A stretch of DNA of 64,000 nucleotides from Diacronema lutheri (taxonomy: Eukaryota; Haptophyta; Pavlovophyceae; Pavlovales; Pavlovaceae): assembly GCA_019448385.1 (NCBI GenBank), contig JAGTXO010000046.1:1-64000 (forward strand). Reading direction: 5' to 3'. The notes below the pieces were generated by a model. The model saw only the letters and a list, made by a program, of their open reading frames with translations, ran no database searches and was not told the DNA's origin. Positions 1 to 10,546 of this stretch are shown here, piece after piece. Positions within the stretch are counted from its first letter, which is position 1. Every line of letters starts with the position of its first letter. Position numbers and translations under genes: made by a program.

Positions 1-922
1 CCCAACACTACACTTACCTACCCTTACCCTTACCCTACCCTTAACCATTACCCTTACACTTACAACCTTACCCGTTAAACTTACCCTACCCTTAACCCTT
101 TACCCTTTAGACCCTTACCCTTACCCTTACCTTACCCTTACCTTACCCTTACCCTTAACCCTTACCCTTACCCCTTACCCTTACCCTTACCCTTACCCGT
201 AACCCTTACCCCTTACCCTTACCTTACCCTTACCTTACCCTTACCCTTACCCTTACCTTAACCCTTCCCTTACCCGTACCCTTAACCCTTAACCCGTACC
301 CTTCCCTTACCCTTACCGCTTAACCCTTACCCGTAACCCTTACCCTTACCCGTACCCTTACCCTACCCTTACCCTTACCCTACCCCTACCCTTAACCCTT
401 ACCCTTACCCTTACCCTTACCCTTACCCTTACCCTTACCCTTACCCTTACCCTTACCCTTACCCTTACCCTTACCCTTACCCTTACCCTTACCCTTACCC
501 TTACCCTTACCCTTACCCTTACCCTTACCCTTACCCTTACCCTTACCCTTACCCTTACCCTTACCCTTACCCTACCCTACCCTTACCCTTACCCCTACCC
601 CTACCCCTACCCCTACCCCTACCCCTACCCCTACCCCTTACCCTTACCCTTACCCTTACCCTTACCCTTACCCTTACCCTTACCCTTACCCTTACCCTTA
701 CCCTTACCCTTACCCTTACCCTTACCCTTACCCTTACCCTTACCCTTACCCTTACCCTTACCCTTACCCTTACCCTTACCCTTACCCTTACCCTTACCCT
801 TACCCTTACCCTTACCCTTACCCTTACCCTTACCCTTACCCTTACCCTTACCCTTACCCTTACCCTTACCCTTACCCTTACCCTTACCCTTACCCTTACC
901 CTTACCCTTACCCTTACCCTTA
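1..922. repeat. Telomeric repeat array, CCCTTA on the top strand
   Basis: Hexamer CCCTTA is repeated almost without interruption at 405-570 and 637-922. The first 400 bases are a degenerate mixture with CCCTA, CCCGTA and CCCTTAA variants, and 590-637 is a block of CCCCTA. The C-rich strand faces the left end, as expected at a chromosome terminus. The G strand reads TAAGGG, which is not the usual TTAGGG (its C strand would be CCCTAA). At the inner border the sequence GGTTAGGG occurs once in the opposite sense. The long homogeneous inner block and mixed outer block may partly reflect read or assembly error. Confidence 0.93.
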
Positions 923-1501
923 GCTAGGTTAGGGCAGCCCTTTTTGAAATGTGCCTTAGGGATGGCGGGCATGGCATGGAGAGCGCGTCGGCGGCGCGCT
1001 GCGGTGAGGCGGATGGGCGCCCTTGCTCGGCTGAGGCGTGCGTGTGGCTGCCAACGGGCCGTGCGTGGTCTGTTCTGTGCCCTCATCACCCGCCTCCGCC
1101 CGCCAAACGCCCGCACGCATCGAGGCCGCGATGAAAAGGGCGCGCGAGGGCGAAAAGTGGCGGCATTGGCTGGCGTGTTAGCTGGGCGCGGCGCTCGGCG
1201 CGGCGTGAGAGTTGAGGGGTGGATGAAATGGCGGGCTGAACGCTCGGCGCAAGCGCGACGGCAAACGCGCCCAGCGCTCCCGCGCCGGCCGCGCAAGGTG
1301 GCGTCCGCAGCGCCAAGGGGGGCTGGCGGCCGCCACGCGAACGGCGCGGAACGGGCGCCTTCCTGCGCGACTTTTGGTCTTCAAACATCGCCGTCGGCGC
1401 CTACTGCGGTACCGGCTTGCAAATTGCACGAGCCTGTCGATCATGCGCCCACCCTCCCCTGCCCCCCCCCCCCCCCGCGCCCCCCCCTCTCCCCCCCCTC
1501 T

Positions 1502-1533
<32 letters not shown>

Positions 1534-1713
1534 AGGCTGCTACGGGCGCCACATGGTTGGCGTGCTGGTGCGCATTCTGCTCGAGACCATCTGGGGCGCG
1601 CTTGAGGGCGCGCTGCCCCGCTGGCTGCCCGATGTATCCGCCCTTTGAGTGCATTTTTAAAAAGAGTGGTCGATCGGCATTTTGGTTTCCTCCGGGAAAA
1701 CGCCGAAGGGGAA
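923..1713. other. Subtelomeric spacer with long C tract
   Basis: No gene is recognised here. Open frames exist on both strands but are low-complexity Arg/Ala/Pro products of GC-rich sequence. A C-rich tract lies at about 1460-1532 and ends in a GAG. Elsewhere in the window such tracts precede splice acceptors, so this could be the 3' end of a 5'UTR intron of the next gene. That is inference only. Confidence 0.5.
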
Positions 1714-3769
1714 ATGACGGCCGTCATGAAGGAGCCCGCCAAGGAGGCTTGCGTCGCGTGCCGCCACTCCAAGGTCAAGTGCCAGCCCGTTGCGGCGCCA
1801 GGCATGCCGTGCACGCGCTGCGCACGGCTGGGCATCCCGTGTGAGGATCCGGGTCCGAGCAAGCGCGGCCGGCCGGGCCTGTTTGGGCCCGAGCGCTTCC
1901 GCGCGGCGCGCGAGCGGCGTCTCGAGGCCGACAGCTCCGACGGATCGGCGCCGGTTAAGGCGCGCGCGCTCGTCGGCCGACCGCCGGGTGTCATTCGGCC
2001 GTCCGCAAGCGGTGACTTGTCGGATGCCTCGCCGTCGGCCGGCGGCGGCTGCGTTTCCGGCTCCGCCTCTCGCACCCAGAGCGGCGCAGCCTCGCCGCCG
2101 CGCTCGCCGCAGCCAATCGAGCAGGGCAACCCGAACCAACGTGGCCCAAGCCGTCACGCCGTGCCGTCGTCGTTCCATGCCGCTGCCGGCGCCGGCGCGT
2201 CGGCGGGCGCGTCGGCGGGCGCGTCGGCCAAGCGGAGCGGCTCAACCGCACCGACAGCCGCGTTCGCTGACTCGCTCTGCGCGTTGCCCGCCACGACGTT
2301 CGAGGGCGGCCTCGCGATCCCGGACAGCCTCGGTGCGAGCGATGTGCGCACACTCCTTGCCTCGGCCGCCGCGCGCACCGACGCCATCCTCGCGCGCACC
2401 GCGCGCGCCGCGCACGGATGCGTACGGCAGCGCGTGACGTGCTGCACGGGCGCGACCAAGGGCGAGGCCGACATTGATGGGCCCGTCGCCGAGCCAGACG
2501 ACGGCTTTGAGCCCGTGCTCGATTACCTCGTCGGCAGCATGCCGCAGCGTGGCGCGCAGCTCGCGCTCGTGCAGACGTGGGCGGCGGTCGCTCGTGAGGA
2601 GAATTCGTTCAGTACGCGCCATGTCGTGCAACCTCTCCCGACTTGACCACGCGTGCGCGCCGCGCAGTCCTCTCCGCGGAGGTGGGCGCTCACGCTTCCT
2701 TCCTCCCAACCCCCCCCCCCCCCCCCTTCCCCTTTCCCCCTTCCCCGATCATCGGCGTCCCGCCCCATCAGCCAAGCTGTCGGGCGCGCTCAAGAGTGCA
2801 GAGCGCGTTGGGCTGCCGCTCGTCGCCGTGCTGCGGCATCCGCCCGCGCCCACCGGCGCCGCGCTGGCGGGCCACCCGGGCTCGCTGCCTGCATACGTTG
2901 CTGAATGGTTTGCGGGCGGCGTGCCGTGCGTTGTGCGGTACGCGCTCGGCGGCTGCGTGCACTGGCACGTGAACGCGGCGGCCGAGCAGGCGTGGGCGCT
3001 GCGCCTCGACTGCACGCAGCCGCGCAGCCCCGGTGGCGGCCTCTACCCCGAGGGCGACTGGCTGCCCCGCACGCGCCTCTTCGGCTCGTTCCTGCGCCTG
3101 CCACAGGTGCAGCTCGTGCTCGCGCAGCTCTTGGCGCAGGTCTTTGGGCAGCTCACGATGGCCGCCGGCGAAGGTGCGCAAGCCTGGGCGGGTGCTCGGC
3201 ATGCGGCGGCCGACGTGCCGCTCCCGTTACCCCTCGGCGAGAGCGCCAGACGCGGCGTGGTGCGCACGTACAGCGTCCGCTGCCGGCTCGTCACGCACGG
3301 CGAGCACTCGTGGGCGGCATCCGTGTTCCTCCCGCCATCGGTTGCGCCGCCGGCCGCGCTGCCGCTGCCGCTGCCGCTGCCGTGCACGAACCCGCCACCG
3401 ATGATCTGGGCGGAGGGGGCGATTGGCGCGGCGATCGACACGCTCGAGCTGCAGCTCGGTGACGACGAGCTGCTGCAGCTCGCAGGCATCGAGCAGGACA
3501 CTGATCTCGCTCAGCTCGAGCAGCTGCTCGGTGGGCACGCACCATACTGCACGCAGCCGCCGCCGCCCTCGCCGCGCGCTACCGCTGCGGGCAACGCCGC
3601 GGCCGTGCGATGGCAGTCGGAGCAAGATGCCGTGCGGCTCGTTGACGACCTCTTCGACGATCTGACCGCGGACCTCGTTGACGCGGCCGGTACACAGTGC
3701 AGCGGTCGGCCGTATGACCCGCACGCACCACGGTGCATGCATGCCGCGCCTGCCGTGCCCGTCTCGTGA
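1714..3769 (+). CDS. Zn(II)2Cys6 zinc-cluster transcription factor
   Basis: Two exons, 1714-2593 and 2772-3769, give 625 residues. The intron has donor GTGAGG, a C-rich tract at 2709-2728 and acceptor ATCAG; the phases match (phase 1). Residues 13-43 hold six cysteines (C13, C16, C23, C33, C36, C43) spaced C-x2-C-x6-C-x9-C-x2-C-x6-C, the fungal-type binuclear zinc cluster that binds DNA through two zinc ions. A basic Lys/Arg stretch follows. The rest is Ala/Ser-rich, with an acidic Leu-rich end (about residues 505-600) that could be an activation domain. The ATG at 1714 is the first in frame; another ATG lies 12 bases on. The target genes are unknown. It is the first gene next to the telomere. 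An 18-base A run near 3849 separates it from the converging TPR gene. Confidence 0.8.
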
Positions 3770-3889
3770 GTCGGTGCTGTGGCACTTTGCACAGCTTTTG
3801 CGTAGGCAGCAAAAGCGAACAACCCTCGACTGTATCCGTCGCACAGTCAAAAAAAAAAAAAAAAAAACTCTCCTCTGCCGGCCATCTCC

Positions 3890-5812
3890 TCAACTCGCCG
3901 CAAAGCCGTACTCGAGCTCGAGGCTGTGAAGCTCGGCGCGCGTACGGCGTTCAGCGTCGGCGAGCGCGCGCCCCGCGTCGGTCGCCGCGCGGCCCTCGGC
4001 TGCCACCTGGCGCGCGAGGTGCTGCGCGTGCCGCTTGAGGACGCGCGCGTGCGCCTCCACCTCGGGGCACAGCAGCCCGCACGCACCGCTGCCTTCGCCC
4101 TCGCCCGCGCCGGCCTCCAGCGCGCGGGCGAGCGCAGAGCGCGAGTGCGCGAGCGCGTGCGCGAAGAGGCGCTCCGCCTGCCCCTCCGCCTCGCGCGCGC
4201 CGTCGTCGGCCGCCGGGCCGGCAGCCGCCGCGTCGTGCGCCACCGCGCCGCGCGCCGCCGCCGCGCGCGCCGCCGCGCGCGCCGCCGCAATCTGCGCGCG
4301 GCTGGTGAGAAGGAGTGTCGAGTGCACCGTCGTCGCGGCTGCGGCTGCGCCGTCGAGGATGCGGCCGCATAGGGCGCACGCGCTCTCAGCACCGTCCAAG
4401 TCGCCGATGCCGAGGAGGGCGTCGGCCCAATGCGACGCGAGCTCGCAAAGCGCCGCCACGCCGCTCGCCGCGAGCACCGCCTGCCAGTCGCCACCGGGCG
4501 GCGCGCTGAGCAGCGCGTGCGCGTGCGCGAGGAGCGCCTGCTGCGCGAGGGACGCCGCCTCCGCGTGCTCGCCGTGCACGAGAGCGATCTGCGCGGCGTG
4601 GCACGCGGTCGCGCACGGCGCAACGCGCGGCGCGGCGCTGAGCGCGGCGTGCACAGCGCCGGGCGGCGCGGCGCGCTCGTGCGGCGCGCGCGCACGTGTG
4701 CGAGCAGTGCGAGCTGCTCGGCGAAGAGCGTAGAGTCCGGTGCGCAGAACGAGCGTAACGCCCCCGTCCAGCGCGCGTCGAGCGCGGCGGCGGCCGCAGC
4801 CGCCTCGGCCGCCTCGGCACCCGCCGGCGCGGTGCGTTGCGCGGCGGCCGCGCGCGCGCGCTCAATGCGCGAGAGCTCGTACGCTGCGGCGGCAGTTGCC
4901 GGGTGGCGCGCTCCGAGTTGCGCGGTGCGCGCGTCGAGCGCGTCGAGTGCGAGCTGACGCGCCCGACACGCGCCGTCGGCCGAGCCGAGCAGCGCGTCGG
5001 CGAGGCCGAGCATGAGCTCGCACTGCTCGGCGGAGAGGGGTGGCGGCGCAAGCCCGGGCTTGGGCGAGCGCGCCGTGCCGCCGCCGCCGCCGCCGCCGGA
5101 GGAGGAGGAGGAGGAAGCTGCGCGCGGCGCGGCGGCGCTCGCCCGCTCGACGACGTGCAGCGCCGCGCTCCACTGCTTGGCCGCGTCGGCGGGCCGGCCG
5201 AGCTCGTGCAGCAGCACGGCAAAGTCGCGGTGGCAGCCGACGAGCAGCGCGGTGCCGCGCGCGCCGAGCTGCGCACCCGACCTGCTCGCCTTGTCGAGCA
5301 GGGCGATCGCACGGATGTAACCGATTGCGCCTTGCTGCAGCTCGCCCACTCCCGCGTGCAGGTAGCCGACGCCGCGCAGGGTGAGCGCGGCCGCGTGCGG
5401 TGGAGCGCCCGGCTTGTCGGCCGACGCGAGCGCCTGCGCGCGCGCGCGCGCGCGCGCGTGCGCGACGGGGGGTGCCGCGCCGCGCGTTCGCGCCGCGCGT
5501 TCGTGAGGCGCGCGCGCGCGGCGGCGCGGCGCGCGCGCGGCGGCGCACCTGGTCGAGAAGCGCCTTGGCGCTGGCAATCGAACGCGGCGCGTTCGTCTCG
5601 AGCAGGCGCATCGCGTGCACGAACGCCTCCGCCCACGACGACAGGAGCGGTGCCTTGGCGCCAACCCTGCCGGCCGCCTTGGCCTTCTTGCGAGCGCCCG
5701 GGCTGCGCGCGGCCGCGGCGAATTCAGCGAGCTCCGAGGGCTGCGCGAGGATGGAGCGCTGCATGACCTCGCCAACCATCGCCTCCGCCTCGACGGACGT
5801 ACGACGCTCTGC

Positions 5813-5855
<43 letters not shown>

Positions 5856-6241
5856 GCCGGCTTGCGCCGCTTGAGCTTGCCGCCGCCCGGGACGACAACG
5901 GCGCCGCCGTCGGCGCCCGCGTGCGCGGCGACGCCGTTGCCATCGCACGGTAAGGCGAGGCCTGGACCGTTCTCGGGCGCGTCGGGCGAGCGGCGCAACG
6001 GGATCGTCGGCAGCTCGGGCGAGACGAGTGGGTCGGACGCGTTGTCGCCTGGCGCCCGCTCGTCGGGCGTCGCGACGTGCGCCGGCCGCCCGGGGGCGGC
6101 GGCCGGCGGGGCGGCGCCCGACGGCGTCTCGCCGGGGGTACAGGCGGCCGCCCTCGCGCGCCGACGCCGCGCGAGGAGCAGCGCGACGCCCAGCGCGGCG
6201 GCGGACGCGGTGAGCGCGGCGAGCGCGCGACCGCGACCCAT
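3890..6241 (-). CDS. Membrane-anchored TPR-like protein
   Basis: Three exons on the minus strand (6241-5549, 5433-4696, 4588-3890) give 709 residues. Both introns (115 and 107 bp) are phase 0 with GTGCGC donors and GCGCAG acceptors. Residues 6-22 are a hydrophobic segment followed by an Arg cluster, a pattern typical of a signal anchor, for example in the mitochondrial outer membrane. A poly-Ala run (about residues 130-145) follows. From residue 232 there are helical repeats with tetratricopeptide character: G-Y-L-H near 250, then an A-V-L-L-H-E-L-G-R helix pair near 300. More Ala-rich helices fill the rest. TPR arrays usually bind partner proteins. The partner is unknown and no catalytic motif is seen. 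The start lies 76 bp from the divergent helicase start. Confidence 0.62.
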
Positions 6242-6317
6242 CGCTTTGTCGTGTGTTTTTCACCCGGGGGCCACGCGGCGGCCGTCCGTGCCGCGCGAAA
6301 GCGCCTCGGACCGGAGG
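6242..6317. promoter_or_regulatory. Short bidirectional promoter region
   Basis: Only 76 bp separate the divergent ATGs of the TPR gene and the DEAH helicase gene. The interval has a short T-rich stretch (TTTGTCGTGTGTTTTTC) unlike the surrounding GC-rich sequence. No TATA box is obvious. The bidirectional role is inferred from geometry. Confidence 0.45.
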
Positions 6318-8650
6318 ATGGGCAAGCGCGCGCGCGCAGCGCTGGACTCCGATGAAGGCAACGCAAGCCTCGAGCCGGATGTGCTCGACTCGAACGCGAC
6401 GGTGCTCACCGCCGAGGCGCTCGCGCTGCGCAAGCAGCGCGGCCGCGCCGAGGCGGCCACGGCGGCGGCGGCGGAGGCCGCGCGCCTCGCGCCGCGCGCG
6501 AGCAAGGCGCAGCAGCGGCGCGTCGAGCAGATCGCGCGGCAGAAGGCGAAAGCCTTTGAGCGCGATGCGACGTTGGCCGCGCTGCGCGCCGTGCAGCTGC
6601 CCGCCGAGCAGCTCGCGCAGCTCAGCTCGTCGCGCAGCCTCGGGCAGGCGCGCGCCGCGCGCCGGCTCGCGCCGCCCGCCTCCGTGGCCGGCCGGAAGGC
6701 GGAGCGGCGGCGCGCGGCGGCGGAGCGCGCGGCCGCCGGCGCGGACGGCGCCGATACCGGCTCGGAGGGCACCGACGCAGATCTCGACAGCGGCGACGAC
6801 GCCGCCGCACCCGGCGCGCGCAGTCGCGCCGTGCTCGCGGAGGACGCCGCGGTGGGCGCGCGCGCCAGCGGCGACGGCGGCGGCGGCGGCGACGACGATG
6901 GCGAGCGCCTAGAGGACGACGACGACGACCACGACGATGCTCGCTGGGCCGCGCGCGCTAGCGGCTGGGGTGGCGCCGTCGCGACGCTCGGCGCGCCGCC
7001 CCTCGCGCTGAGCTCTCAGCGCGCGCGGCGAAGGCCGGCCTTCGCCGCGCGCGCCGACGAGCACGGCGCGCGCGCGACACGCGAGTACGATGCCACGCCC
7101 ACCGCAGCGCAGCCGCCCGGCCCTCAGCCTCCGCCCGAGCCGCCGCTGCCGCCCATGGCGCCGCCCGCTCTGCCCGAACCGCGGCCGCCACCGCCGCTGC
7201 CGCCCGCTCGCGCGCCGGGCGCTCCGCCGGCGATGCGCAAGCGGCCGGCGGCGGCGGTGGCGGCCGCACCCGAACCCTCACCCGCCGCGGCGCGCGCGCG
7301 CGAGCCGCCGCCGGGCGCAGTGCAGCGCGCGGTGCACATTCCGCTCGCGCGCCCGTCGGAGGTGGAGGCGAGCCGCTTCGATCTGCCGGTGATGGGCGAG
7401 GAGGGTGAGCTGCTTGATGCCCTCGCGGGGCAGGGCGACGTGCTCTTCGTGCAGGGCGCAACGGGCAGCGGCAAGTCGACGCAGCTGCCGCAGATCCTGC
7501 TGCAGGCGGGTTACGCGCACGCGCCAGGCGTTGCACCGTCACTCATCCTCGTCACGCAGCCGCGCAGGGTCGCCGCCCTCGCGCTCGCGCGGCGCGTCGC
7601 CTACGAGATGGGCAGCCCGCTCCCCGAGCCGCGCGCCGACGGCGGCTGCTCGTGGGCGCCGGACGGCCACGTCGTCGCGTACGCGGTGCGCGGCGACGGT
7701 GGGAGCTACGGGAGCAGCACACGTATCCTCTTCTGCACCGAGGGGGTCGCGCTGCAGATGGCCGCGCGCGACCTGCTGCTCCGCTCCGTTGGCGTGCTCG
7801 TGCTCGACGAGGCGCACGAGCGGAGCATCAACCTTGAGCTCCTCCTCGCCCTCGGCTCGCGTGCGGTGCTGTTGCGCAGGCGTGCGCACGAGCAGGCGCC
7901 GTGCAGCGTGCGGCCGCTCAAGCTCGTCGTGATGAGCGCGACGCTCTGCCTCGAGCAGCTGCGCGACGATGGCCGCCTCTTCCCCACGCGCGCACTCACC
8001 GCCTCGCCCGCGCCGCCGCTCGCGCTCGCGCTCGCGCGCCCGCCGCGTGTGGTGAGCGTGCCCGGCCGGCAGCATAGCGTCGTGGTGCACCACGCGCGCA
8101 GCACGCCCTCCTCCACCGAGCGGCTCGACGCGCTCGCCGTGCGGCGCGTCGTGCAGATCGCCACGCGCCTTCCGCCTGGCGCGATCCTACTCTTCACCAC
8201 CGGCGCGCGCGAGGTGCGCGCGCTCGTGTCACGCATCGAGGCGGCCGCGGCCGGCGGCGCGTCCCGCGCGCGCGTCGCCGACGGCGGCGCGCCGCCGCCG
8301 CTTGCGGGCGAGGGTGAGGACGGCGGGCTGTGCCTCGGCCTGACGGATGAGGCTGAGGAGCCCGTGCACGCGCGCTCGCTCGACGAGGACGCGCGCGCGC
8401 TGCCGTCGGCACAGCCCGCGTCGCTCGACGCGTGGCGCGAGGCCGACGCGGAGGCGCGCGCGCGCGCCGAGGCGGAGGCGCGCGTGGCGGCGGGAGCGGA
8501 TGACGGTGGCGCGGCGCTCTCGGACGAGTCGGGCGACACGGACGACGACGCGCACGGCAGCGGCGACGACGGCGCCGGCGCCGTTGGCGCTGCCGCCACC
8601 GCCGGCGCGGCACGCGCGCGGGCGGCGCGCGGCGCGCGCGCGCGCACGCT

Positions 8651-8704
<54 letters not shown>

Positions 8705-9384
8705 GTGTCGGCTGCACGTGCTGCCGCTATACGCGCAGCTGAGCGCGCACCTGCAGGCGCGCGTCTTCCAGCCGCCGCCCGCCGGCCACCGCCTCGTCAT
8801 CGTCTCGACCGACGTCGCGGAGACATCGCTCACGCTGCCCGACCTCGCGTTCGTCATCGACTGCGGCCGGCACCGCACGCGCAGCTACTCGGTGCAGACG
8901 GGCGCGGCGCGCTTTGAGACACGCTGGATCTCGCACGCGGCCGCCGAGCAGCGCAAGGGCCGCGCAGGCCGCACGCGCAGCGGCCATTGCTACCGCCTCT
9001 ACACCGCCGCTGCAATGGCGAACGCCTTCCCGCGCGAGGAGCCCGCCGAGCTGCTGCGCGCGCCGCTCGACGGCGTCGCGCTGCTGCTCGCCGCAATGGG
9101 CGTGCCCTCGCTGCGCACATTCCCGTTCCCGTCGCGCCCGCCCGACGCCGCGCTCCGCCGCGCCGAGCTGTGCCTCGAGCACATTGGCGCGGTGCTCGGC
9201 GGCGGCGGCGGCGTGAGTGACGACGGGCGAGCCCTCGCCGCGCTGCCGATTGGCCCGCGCTTCGGCCGAATGCTGCTCGCGGCTGCGCGGCTGCGCGTGC
9301 TGCACTGGGCGCTGCCCGTCGTTGCGCTGCTCTCCGCCGGGCAGCCGCCGTGGGGCGATACGCACCACGCAGGGCCCGCGCCGA

Positions 9385-9415
<31 letters not shown>

Positions 9416-10397
9416 TGCCGTAGAAGCCGGCAGCGGCGGCGCGCGCGCTCCGCCGGCGCGCTGGGAGGAGGCAATCTCCGAGCCGCTCTGCTTGTGCCAC
9501 GTGCTCCTCGACTACGCGCGCGCGCGCGCCGCGGCGCATGACGACGCACTCGAGCGCGGCGCAGGCGCGCGCGCGGCGCGCGCGGAGGGCGCGGCCGCCG
9601 TGCACACGATGTGCGCCGCGCGCGCGCTCGCCGAGCGGCCGCTCGCCGAGGCGCTTGCGCTGGGCGAGCAGCTGCTCGCTGCGTTGCGTGCCGCGCGCGC
9701 CTCCGCGCCGGCCGACGCGCCTGCCGGCACGCTCGCCGCGCTCGAGCTGCTGCGCGACGCGGCGGACGAGGCCGCGCGGCGCGCGGCGCGCGAGCGGTAC
9801 GCGCGCCGGCCGAGCGCGCGCGACGAGGGGCGGTTGCTCGAGGCGCTCTGCGCCGGGCTGGGCGACCGCGTGGCGCGCCGGCTTGCGCTCGACCCCGCCG
9901 CCGCCGCGCGCGCGCAGCAGGCCGGCGTGCCCGCGCGCCGGCTGCGCGGCGCGTATGTCGATTCGGCCGACCGCGGCAGCGGAGCGCCCGCGCTGCTCTG
10001 GCTGCACCCACGCACGGCGCTCTGCCGCTCGCGCCCGCGCCCCGCCTACGTCGCGTACGTCGAGGCGACGGAGCGCGCGGCCGAGGAGGGCCACGCCGGA
10101 GCCGCCGACGGCGCCGACGACGGCGTTGCGGCCGGCGGCGTGTGCGTGCGCTTCATGCGGTGCGCGCTCGAGATCTCACCCACGTGGCTGCCGCAGCACT
10201 GCGCTGCGCGCTGCGCCCCCGGCGCCGAGCCGCCGCGCCCGCTCCGGCCCACGCAGCGTGCTGCCGCTGCGCGCGCTGATGCGGCCGATCCGGACGGCGC
10301 GCTGCTCACCGTCGCGCCCCTGTTTGGCGAGGCGCGTTGGCAGCTGCCGCCTTCCATCGTCAGAGCAGGCTGGGCGCCGGGCGCGAGCGCGGGCTGA
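6318..10397 (+). CDS. DHX37: DEAH-box RNA helicase, DHX37/Ecm16 type
   Basis: Single exon, 1359 residues. Helicase motifs in order: motif I GATGSGKST (380-388), DEAH (497-500), SAT (540-542), the segment STDVAETSLT, and motif VI QRKGRAGR (878-885). The family-specific C-terminal half includes NAFPREEPAELLRAPLDGV, an FPFPSRPP element and, near the end, LWLHPRTALCRSRPRP and SPTWLP, which match DHX37/yeast Ecm16 (Dhr1). That family releases U3 snoRNA during nucleolar 40S subunit assembly. An N-terminal basic coiled region precedes the core. Between the RecA domains is a long acidic Ala-rich insertion ending in a GGC-encoded poly-Gly run at 8653-8703. It is longer than the roughly 1150-1270 residues of animal and yeast relatives because of these insertions. 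The ATG was chosen because it starts the conserved N-terminal region just after the divergent promoter. Confidence 0.88.
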
Positions 10398-10546
10398 GCG
10401 CCGCCGTTGCCGGTGTCGGTGGCGCCCACAGTTTGAGCACATCGCTCTGGCTCGTGCGCGCGTGCCAAACTGAGCAGCGCATTTTGTGTGTCGGCTCACA
10501 CTAGAGCTTTTTTAGCGCCAGCAGGCTTGAAAGGAGCCAAACGCTC

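Noticed and set aside
631-1296. A lysine-glycine repeat ORF in the telomere
   Set aside because: It is the translation of the TAAGGG repeat, not a gene.
3845-3870. Poly-A run as a retroposed gene tail
   Set aside because: It lies between two converging stop codons, has no flanking target duplication, and no processed gene copy precedes it.
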